NCBI GenBank assembly: GCA_023432475.1
Contig: JAEYUN010000009.1
Coordinates: 1-6,574, forward strand
Source of the DNA: Candidatus Parcubacteria bacterium
GTDB taxonomy: Bacteria > Patescibacteriota > Saccharimonadia > Saccharimonadales > Saccharimonadaceae
DNA length: 6,574 bases
Direction: 5' to 3'
The notes below the pieces were generated by a model. The model worked only from the letters and a program-made list of their open reading frames with translations. It made no database searches and was not told the origin of the DNA. The position numbers and the translations under genes were made by a program. This document shows, piece after piece, positions 1 to 3,882 of this stretch (position 1 is the first letter of the stretch; each line of letters starts with the position of its first letter).

Positions 1-114
1 CCGATGCCAGAGAAGAATATATGCATACTTAAACTATATCACGCCAAAAGTGAAGCGGTGATGCTTTCAAGTCTTATAGGTTTATGCTTAAATAAGGGCG
101 TTAAATACGAGTAA
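1..114 (+). CDS. 3' end of an unknown gene (partial, cut by left edge)
   Basis: Frame 1 stays open from the window edge to a TAA at 112-114, giving 37 codons that end in ...NKGVKYE. The fragment contains hydrophobic stretches and two cysteines but no motif I recognise. It ends only 7 bases before the ATG of the transporter gene, and I see no convincing promoter or terminator between them, so the two are probably cotranscribed. The open frame is short enough to arise by chance. The tight spacing is the main support for a real gene, and its function cannot be judged from this piece. Confidence 0.45.
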   Translation, partial: PMPEKNICILKLYHAKSEAVMLSSLIGLCLNKGVKYE

Positions 115-121
115 AATAAAC

Positions 122-1345
122 ATGATATTCAAAAAATTCGTTGAGAGTATTTTTATAGGCAAGACTTACTGGCGAATGACGCCGTTTGCTGAGCTGGCAC
201 AAGTTTATCTATCGCGGTTTTTAAGGACGCTGTCACAGAGTATGGTCAGTGTTTTCGTAGCGGTGTTCTTATACCAGCGTGGCGATAGCCTGGTCAATAT
301 CATGCTTTATGTCGGTGGTTATTATGTTTTGAGAATCCTGGCTAGTTTCGTTTCAGCATATTTTGTGGCTTGGACCGGTCCCAAACGAGCCATCTTGACC
401 AGTAATATATTGGCCATTCCGGCCTTGGTGTCGTTGGCTACGCTAGCTCAGCATACCACCGCCTCAACTATTGGCTACTTCGTATTTGCTGGGCTGTCCT
501 TGTCACTCTTCACTATAGCGGCCGATACGCAGTTCTCCAGTATTAAGCGTAATCGCTTTGTCGGTCATGAACTGAGTTGGTTGCATATTGTCGAGAAGAT
601 AGCCGCTGGCACAGCGCCACTCATCGGCGGTCTGGCCGCTTTTTGGTTGGGGCCGGAATCTATCATGTGGGCGGCTGCCGGGTTAATGTTATTGTCAGCC
701 TTCCCACTGTTTATGACGCCAGAACGGACTCGCCGGCAAAAGATCATTTTTCGCGGTCTACCTAAAAGCCAAATCAAGGGCCAAATTTTCTCATATGGCG
801 TAAGTGGTAGTAATCAAACTATGACCGAGACCATCTGGCCGTTATTTGTGGCAGTGGTTATATTCGGTACGGCAACCGATGCCGTATATGCTCAGTTAGG
901 CGCGGTTCTGTCGCTGGCCTTGTTTGTGTCGATTGGCGTGTCTCATATTTATGGCATGTTGATTGACAACCGTCGCGGTCGCGAACTTTACCTGACGGGT
1001 GCAGGTGTTAATGTGGTAGTGCATGCCCTGCGGCCGCTTGTGGCTACACCCTTGTCGGTTGTGTTGGTGAACGCTTTCAATGAAGCCGGTGCCAGTGCTT
1101 ATCAGATGTCATATATTCGCAGCCTTTACGACATGGCCGATAATCTGCCAGGCTATCGCACAGCATATATAGCCACCATGATGATGGGCTTCTGCGCCGG
1201 CGCGGCCCTACTAGCTTTCCTCGCGGCCGGTTTACTATGGTTATTCGGTACTACGGCCGGTTTTAGCTACAGTTTTATAGCCGTGGCCGTTTTGTCGCTA
1301 GGGTTATTTGCGCCTGGGTTTAAGTCTTTGCGTCGCAGGCGCTAA
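122..1345 (+). CDS. Major facilitator superfamily (MFS)-like 12-TM transporter
   Basis: The 407-residue product is an integral membrane protein with about twelve hydrophobic segments (roughly 32-51, 60-82, 88-110, 113-134, 155-176, 179-198, 236-252, 257-279, 288-307, 309-330, 347-371, 375-396). Length and a 6+6 layout with a polar central loop (199-225) fit the MFS. The TM2-TM3 loop (WTGPKRA, 84-90) and TM8-TM9 loop (GMLIDNRRGRE, 278-288) resemble the repeated, degenerate MFS motif A. The protein ends in a basic cytoplasmic RRRR. Substrate cannot be predicted; MFS members of this size include drug and metabolite exporters. The ATG at 122 is preceded by AAAATAAAC and no Shine-Dalgarno sequence. 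It lies 7 bases after the preceding partial frame and 22 bases before the next gene, suggesting one operon. Codon use is mixed, unlike the 70-aa gene downstream. The MFS fold is likely; the exact family is unknown. Confidence 0.8.
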   Translation: MIFKKFVESIFIGKTYWRMTPFAELAQVYLSRFLRTLSQSMVSVFVAVFLYQRGDSLVNIMLYVGGYYVLRILASFVSAYFVAWTGPKRAILTSNILAIPALVSLATLAQHTTASTIGYFVFAGLSLSLFTIAADTQFSSIKRNRFVGHELSWLHIVEKIAAGTAPLIGGLAAFWLGPESIMWAAAGLMLLSAFPLFMTPERTRRQKIIFRGLPKSQIKGQIFSYGVSGSNQTMTETIWPLFVAVVIFGTATDAVYAQLGAVLSLALFVSIGVSHIYGMLIDNRRGRELYLTGAGVNVVVHALRPLVATPLSVVLVNAFNEAGASAYQMSYIRSLYDMADNLPGYRTAYIATMMMGFCAGAALLAFLAAGLLWLFGTTAGFSYSFIAVAVLSLGLFAPGFKSLRRRR

Positions 1346-1351
1346 AGACGG

Positions 1352-1357
1352 TATACT
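1352..1357 (+). promoter_or_regulatory. Possible internal -10 element ahead of the 216-aa gene
   Basis: TATACT lies 10 bases before the ATG at 1368, which would start transcription within a few bases of the start codon. No good -35 is present at 16-18 bp, so this may be chance and the gene may simply be read through from the transporter. Confidence 0.25.
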
Positions 1358-1367
1358 GTAGCTTAGT

Positions 1368-2018
1368 ATGAGGTGGGAACCGAAAAAACATTACGAGAAG
1401 TTACGGACTCGGCTGCGAAAGTTAAACGCCATCAAGACATGGCAGCTGCTTGTCATACTCTTATTGACTACAATTGTGGCTGCGACTCTACTGCGCCTAA
1501 ACAATCTAGGTATGCTTGAGCGCCGTAATGCCGTGATTGCGGCCGACGAGAAAGGCGATAGCGCCGAACTAGAACGGTCGATAAGTGAGCTGCGACGCTA
1601 CGTTACTTCTCATATGAATACTAGCCTTGGCAACGGGTTCTACTTAAGCCACTCTTATGACAGGGCACGTGAAGCCGCTACCCGAGCGGCTAGTGATACC
1701 AGTAACCCAAATAGCGCCGTTTATCAACAAGCCAGTGTAGAATGTCAGGCGGGCTCGGAAAGGGTGAGGTATGGTGGTTATGTCCAGTGTGTTATTGCCA
1801 AGGTCAGTCTGGTGCCGGGCCAAGAGAACCCAGTTTCGGCGTTGAAACTGCCTAGAGCCGAAGCTTATAAAATTAACTTCGCCACACCGCTCTGGTCGTT
1901 CGACCTAGCTGGTATGGCGGTAGCAATCTGCATGCTCATTATTGTAATTATTATCGTGCGTTTTATAGAGGTGGTTATCTTGAAAATTATGTTAAAGAGC
2001 CGCTTCTCTAGTATTTGA
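1368..2018 (+). CDS. Bitopic membrane protein of unknown function
   Basis: I do not recognise this 216-residue protein. It has a short, strongly basic N-terminus (1-22), a first TM segment at about 23-42, a roughly 135-residue loop, and a second TM at about 180-207 followed by a basic tail. By the positive-inside rule both ends are cytoplasmic and the loop is extracytoplasmic. The loop begins with a charged, probably helical part (50-80) and carries two cysteines, C126 and C141, that could form a disulfide; a third, C188, is inside TM2. The gene starts 22 bases after the transporter stop with no clear Shine-Dalgarno sequence, and ends in tandem stops (TGA TAG). Cotranscription with the transporter suggests a joint envelope role, but this is inference from position alone. 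Confidence 0.75.
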   Translation: MRWEPKKHYEKLRTRLRKLNAIKTWQLLVILLLTTIVAATLLRLNNLGMLERRNAVIAADEKGDSAELERSISELRRYVTSHMNTSLGNGFYLSHSYDRAREAATRAASDTSNPNSAVYQQASVECQAGSERVRYGGYVQCVIAKVSLVPGQENPVSALKLPRAEAYKINFATPLWSFDLAGMAVAICMLIIVIIIVRFIEVVILKIMLKSRFSSI

Positions 2019-2021
2019 TAG

Positions 2022-2050
2022 TTGACACCCCTGGACGTCAGAGGTATTCT
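2022..2050 (+). promoter_or_regulatory. Promoter of the 70-aa gene
   Basis: A consensus -35 TTGACA (2022-2027) is followed after 17 bp by TATTCT (2045-2050). The expected transcription start is near 2057, giving a leader of about 30 nt that contains the strong Shine-Dalgarno sequence. The -35 starts 4 bases after the upstream stop codon, so this gene has its own promoter. Confidence 0.8.
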
Positions 2051-2067
2051 AGTCTTTGTAAGAGTAA

Positions 2068-2076
2068 AAAGGAGGA
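2068..2076 (+). promoter_or_regulatory. Strong Shine-Dalgarno sequence
   Basis: AAAGGAGGAG lies 11-12 bases before the ATG at 2088. It is the strongest ribosome-binding site in the window. Its presence fixes the start codon and shows that this genome uses the canonical anti-SD interaction for at least some genes. Confidence 0.75.
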
Positions 2077-2087
2077 GATAACTGTCT

Positions 2088-2300
2088 ATGGCAGCTTACG
2101 AACACACCAACTCAAAAGGGGTTAAGTACTACTTGCACAAGAAAGACGTCACACTACGTGGCGGCAAAGAACAAACCATCTACTTCTTCGCGAAGGTAGA
2201 GGGCGGTAAGGGTGAGCCAACCGGTCTACCGGCAGGCTACGAAGTCACCGAGAACCCGCGTAACGGCTTCTTGACTATCCGCAAAATCCGCAAAGACTAA
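2088..2300 (+). CDS. Small conserved protein, Saccharibacteria-type, unknown function
   Basis: This 70-residue soluble protein matches my memory of a small conserved family in Saccharibacteria and related CPR bacteria: an N-terminal block with NSKGVKYYL, then TLRGGKEQTIYFF near 22-34, and a C-terminal ENPRNGFLTIRK block near 56-67. No function is known to me. It is basic and rich in beta-prone residues. All Tyr, Phe, Asn, His, Asp and Ile codons (18 of 18) end in C, whereas the transporter gene mixes T and C endings. Together with a dedicated TTGACA promoter, a strong Shine-Dalgarno sequence and a strong terminator, this indicates high expression. It is transcribed alone. I am sure of the gene, moderately sure of the family, and offer no role. 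Confidence 0.88.
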   Translation: MAAYEHTNSKGVKYYLHKKDVTLRGGKEQTIYFFAKVEGGKGEPTGLPAGYEVTENPRNGFLTIRKIRKD

Positions 2301-2318
2301 TCTTGCAAACATAACCGA

Positions 2319-2341
2319 TTTGGTGGTACGCTAGTACCAAA
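2319..2341 (+). other. Hairpin in the 3' untranslated region of the 70-aa gene
   Basis: GGTAC (2325-2329) pairs with GTACC (2334-2338) around a GCTA loop, and the flanks TTTGGT and ACCAAA offer an alternative pairing. It has no T-tract, so it is not itself a terminator. It could stabilise the transcript upstream of the true terminator. Confidence 0.4.
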
Positions 2342-2351
2342 CAAACAGGTG

Positions 2352-2390
2352 CCAAAAATAGCCCGGTCCTTAAAAAACCGGGCTTTTTGG
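2352..2390 (+). terminator. Intrinsic terminator after the 70-aa gene
   Basis: GCCCGGT (2361-2367) pairs with ACCGGGC (2377-2383) and is followed by TTTTT (2384-2388). The upstream CCAAAAA (2352-2358) can pair with TTTTTGG (2384-2390), so the hairpin has an A-tract on its left and could work in both directions. It separates this unit from the promoter beginning at 2405. Confidence 0.9.
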
Positions 2391-2404
2391 TGATTTTGGT
2401 ATCA

Positions 2405-2434
2405 TTGACAGATGCATAGAGCTTGTGTTATAAT
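2405..2434 (+). promoter_or_regulatory. Near-consensus promoter of the 107-aa gene
   Basis: TTGACA (2405-2410), an 18-bp spacer and TATAAT (2429-2434) are both perfect hexamers. The expected start point is 2440-2442, immediately before the ATG at 2443, implying a leaderless or almost leaderless transcript. Confidence 0.85.
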
Positions 2435-2442
2435 GTTAATAT

Positions 2443-2766
2443 ATGAATAGCGAAGCATGGCATGACCTAGGTGGAAATATTCCTCCCGGCGAGCCTGATC
2501 ACCGAGGTAAATTGCCTGCTTGGGAGCACGGCAGGAAGCCGTCCAAGAGGCGCTCAGGCCACGTGCGTGATTTCGAAAGTGATCGCGACCATGACTTGCC
2601 TGGAACTTCCGAGACAAGCGGCAACTCGCCTATGCCGCCAGAGCTCAAATTAGTAAGAGATCAACTACATTTTAATAATTTGCGCGCCAAGTTCGAAAGG
2701 GGTGAGATTACCCAGTCAGAATTTAATGCCCAGTGGCAGACTTACATAAACAGAAGACGCCCCTAG
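2443..2766 (+). CDS. Small protein with disordered N-terminus and SHOCT-like C-terminus
   Basis: The 107-residue product has two parts. Residues 1-65 are rich in Gly, Pro, Ser, Arg, Asp and His and look disordered. Residues 72-102 (RDQL..LRAKFERGEITQSEFNAQW) resemble the SHOCT domain pattern, a short two-helix module with a central GxIT.xEF signature, often at protein termini and thought to support oligomerisation or binding. No catalytic or membrane segment is seen. The ATG at 2443 is 8 bases after a perfect -10 and has no Shine-Dalgarno sequence, so translation is probably leaderless; the next in-frame Met is residue 64. The last codons (NRRRP, stop) are part of the terminator hairpin stem. 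The gene is transcribed alone. The SHOCT call is by motif only; cellular role unknown. Confidence 0.75.
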   Translation: MNSEAWHDLGGNIPPGEPDHRGKLPAWEHGRKPSKRRSGHVRDFESDRDHDLPGTSETSGNSPMPPELKLVRDQLHFNNLRAKFERGEITQSEFNAQWQTYINRRRP

Positions 2767-2786
2767 TAAAGGGGCGTCTTCTGTTT
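2748..2786. terminator. Bidirectional terminator overlapping a stop codon
   Basis: A 17-bp perfect stem, AAACAGAAGACGCCCCT (2748-2764) against 2770-2786, closes a 5-base AGTAA loop. It begins inside the 107-aa gene, whose TAG occupies 2764-2766. Short A and T tracts at both ends let it serve the + gene and the minus-strand tRNA at 2805-2880. Its length is unusual for a simple terminator. Confidence 0.85.
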
Positions 2787-2804
2787 GCTAATAATCAATC
2801 TATT

Positions 2805-2880
2805 TGGTGGGGCTGGAAGGACTTGAACCTTCGACCAACAGGTTATGAGCCCGCTGCTCTGACCACTGAGCTACAGCCCC
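2805..2880 (-). tRNA. tRNA with CAU anticodon: elongator Met or Ile2
   Basis: The 76-nt minus-strand gene folds into a complete cloverleaf with a 7-bp acceptor stem (GGGGCTG/CAGCCCC), D-stem GCTC/GAGC, anticodon loop CTCATAA, T-arm GAAGG-TTCAAGT-CCTTC, discriminator A and an encoded CCA. The acceptor is fully paired, so it is not the initiator. The anticodon CAU leaves two options: elongator Met, or Ile2 whose C34 is turned into lysidine by TilS to read AUA. The D-loop (AGTGGTCA) and variable loop (TGGTC) resemble my memory of E. coli tRNA-Ile2, so Ile2 is a real possibility. The anticodon stem contains two G-U pairs (27-43 and 29-41). It appears to be transcribed alone from the promoter near 2897-2905 and ends at the hairpin at 2748-2786. 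Confidence 0.93.
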
Positions 2881-2896
2881 GCAATGTTCGTTAGCT

Positions 2897-2905
2897 AGTA
2901 TAACA
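2897..2905 (-). promoter_or_regulatory. Extended -10 promoter of the tRNA(CAU)
   Basis: Read on the minus strand, TGTTATACT gives a TGn extension plus TATACT, 16 bases before the mature tRNA 5' end. No good -35 is seen at 16-18 bp, as is common for extended -10 promoters. Confidence 0.6.
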
Positions 2906-2934
2906 GATAGGCTTCTGGTGATATAGCCCCAAAA

Positions 2935-2949
2935 AGGGTATAATACCCT
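2935..2949 (+). promoter_or_regulatory. -10 element of the ftsB-like gene inside an inverted repeat
   Basis: TATAAT (2939-2944) is a perfect -10, with a start expected near 2951 and a leader of about 22 nt. It sits inside the inverted repeat AGGGTA-TAA-TACCCT (2935-2949). No convincing -35 is visible. The symmetry might be an operator or chance. Confidence 0.6.
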
Positions 2950-2972
2950 ACGTAAACAATAACAAAATAAAC

Positions 2973-3386
2973 ATGAAACTCGTCGACCTACCCTCGCTTA
3001 TAGAGCGCTATCGTCACTTGATCACCGTTCAAAATGCCGGTTTGTTGCTGGCTGTTGTTGTGGCGGTGAGCTGGGTATGGGGGGCGGTGGTGACATTGCA
3101 GAAGAACTATCAACACCAACAGCAAGTCGATGCCAACACCCAACGTATCGAAATACTCAAACTACAGAACCAAAACTTGCTTTTCCAACAAGCCTACTAC
3201 AAAAGTGACGAGTTTTTAGAGCTTAGTGCTCGTCAGAAGCTTGGCCTGGCGTTGCCGGGCGAGCGTTTAGTTATATTGCCGTCTAGCGAGGGCGTGACAG
3301 ATGAAAGCAAGACGGGTGAACAGACTGTAGCTGAAGAAAAAGATAATTTCTCACGCTGGCTAGTATTTTTCTTTGGTGAAAAATAG
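2973..3386 (+). CDS. FtsB/DivIC-like septum formation protein
   Basis: The 137-residue protein has the layout of the septum formation initiator family (DivIC/FtsB). It has a short cytoplasmic N-terminus, one TM segment (about 22-42), a Gln/Asn-rich coiled coil (about 44-76, heptad-like QRIEILKLQNQNLLFQQ), then the conserved tail DEFLELSARQKLGLALPGERLVILP (positions 79-103). In that family this part recalls the usual AR.KLG...PGE signature. After an acidic linker (104-124) it ends in an aromatic FSRWLVFFFGEK segment. FtsB/DivIC proteins bridge FtsL and FtsQ/DivIB in the divisome outside the membrane. The ATG at 2973 is preceded by AAAATAAAC and no Shine-Dalgarno sequence. The gene stands alone and converges on chaB, with 21 bases between the two stops. 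Confidence in the family is good; ftsB versus divIC naming is arbitrary here. Confidence 0.85.
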   Translation: MKLVDLPSLIERYRHLITVQNAGLLLAVVVAVSWVWGAVVTLQKNYQHQQQVDANTQRIEILKLQNQNLLFQQAYYKSDEFLELSARQKLGLALPGERLVILPSSEGVTDESKTGEQTVAEEKDNFSRWLVFFFGEK

Positions 3387-3407
3387 TCTAGTGATTATAT
3401 ATGGCGC

Positions 3408-3638
3408 TTAGTGCTTGTGCCAACGACCGTCGCTATCTTTTTCGTAACCGGCTTTTTTTACAGCGCTCCAGGCAACTTTGTGAGCGGTCTCTTCTCTGTC
3501 GGCATCTCCGTACCTCTCTTCTGGAGTGTCGTATTGCTCATATGCGCTATTGAAGGCCTTCATGTAGACTTCTTGAGCGTGTTTTGGCAGAACGCCCTTG
3601 ACGTTTTCAGAGAGCTCGTTAATCGTTTTGTATGGCAT
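3408..3638 (-). CDS. chaB: ChaB family protein
   Basis: The 76-residue product matches ChaB almost end to end, including length: the N-terminal MPYKTINEL, then LPKHAQEVY..AFNSAYEQY (17-36), and the conserved REETAHKVAWSAVKKAGYEK block (48-67), with a final GRWHKH. E. coli ChaB was named as a putative regulator of the ChaA cation antiporter, but its molecular function is poorly established and no chaA is visible here. The protein is soluble, small and charged. The start is well supported: GGGAGG (3644-3649 on minus) lies 5 bases before the ATG, with a TATAAT -10 at 3675-3680. The gene is monocistronic, and no clear terminator is seen in the 21 bases to the converging ftsB-like gene, so the two transcripts may overlap. 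Confidence 0.93.
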   Translation of the reverse strand: MPYKTINELSENVKGVLPKHAQEVYMKAFNSAYEQYDTPEERYGDADREETAHKVAWSAVKKAGYEKDSDGRWHKH

Positions 3639-3674
3639 AAATACCTCCCAATTACTCTTAACGGTGTAATACTT

Positions 3675-3680
3675 ATTATA
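3675..3680 (-). promoter_or_regulatory. -10 element of chaB
   Basis: TATAAT on the minus strand, 36 bases before the chaB ATG, predicts a start near 3668 and a leader of about 30 nt with the GGGAGG Shine-Dalgarno sequence. The -35 is weak. A TACCCT half-site, the same hexamer as in the inverted repeat before the ftsB-like gene, lies 7 bases upstream of this -10. Confidence 0.6.
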
Positions 3681-3712
3681 CGCCTTAGGGTATCTACTAT
3701 CGGACTAGCAGC

Positions 3713-3741
3713 TTGACTAACAGGGTGTATTAAGATAAGAT
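3713..3741 (+). promoter_or_regulatory. Promoter of the initiator tRNA
   Basis: TTGACT (3713-3718), a 17-bp spacer and TAAGAT (3736-3741) place the start near 3748, a few bases before the mature tRNA 5' end at 3753. The tRNA is therefore likely transcribed alone with a very short 5' leader for RNase P to remove. Confidence 0.7.
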
Positions 3742-3752
3742 AATTGTCGCGC

Positions 3753-3829
3753 CGCGGGGTAGAGCAGCCTGGTAGCTCGTCTGGCTCATAACCAGAAGGT
3801 CAGTGGTTCAAATCCACTCCCCGCTACCA
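3753..3829 (+). tRNA. Initiator tRNA-fMet (CAU), variant anticodon stem
   Basis: The 77-nt gene closely follows bacterial initiator tRNA: 5' CGCGGGG, D-arm GAGC-AGCCTGGTA-GCTC with the A11-U24 pair typical of initiators, loop CTCATAA with CAU at 3787-3789, variable AGGTC, T-arm TTCAAAT, discriminator A and encoded CCA. Position 1 is C and position 72 is T, so the acceptor end is unpaired, as needed for formylation and exclusion from EF-Tu; E. coli has C1-A72. The three G-C pairs at 29-31/39-41 that direct initiators to the ribosomal P site are changed: 29-41 is U-A (T3782, A3794), while 30-40 and 31-39 remain G-C. Own promoter and terminator flank it. Identity is certain enough; the variant stem is the odd feature. 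Confidence 0.96.
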
Positions 3830-3836
3830 AGAAAAG

Positions 3837-3864
3837 CAACCGAACTTTTGTTCGGCTGTTTTTT
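3837..3864 (+). terminator. Terminator of tRNA-fMet, probably bidirectional
   Basis: CCGAAC (3840-3845) and GTTCGG (3850-3855) form a stem with a TTTT loop, followed by a T6 tract (3859-3864); an outer CA/TG pair extends it past one mismatch. On the minus strand the same hairpin is followed by a T-containing stretch and can also end the flavoprotein operon, whose last stop is at 3883. Confidence 0.88.
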
Positions 3865-3882
3865 ATTTAGGCAACGTTTAAC

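Noticed and set aside
565..777. Small open frames inside the transporter gene (565-777 minus, 577-765 plus)
   Set aside because: They overlap a long, clearly membrane-type coding frame, have no Shine-Dalgarno sequence or promoter, and translate into unrecognisable sequence.
2402..2653. Open frames 2402-2617 (minus) and 2471-2653 (plus) overlapping the 107-aa gene
   Set aside because: The 2443 frame has a consensus promoter, a SHOCT-like domain and a terminator in register; the alternatives have none of these.
3411..3716. Hydrophobic 101-codon open frame on + opposite chaB
   Set aside because: It is the antisense shadow of an unmistakable ChaB gene, and it runs on through the chaB promoter region. 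The apparent TM segments come from the complement of polar codons.
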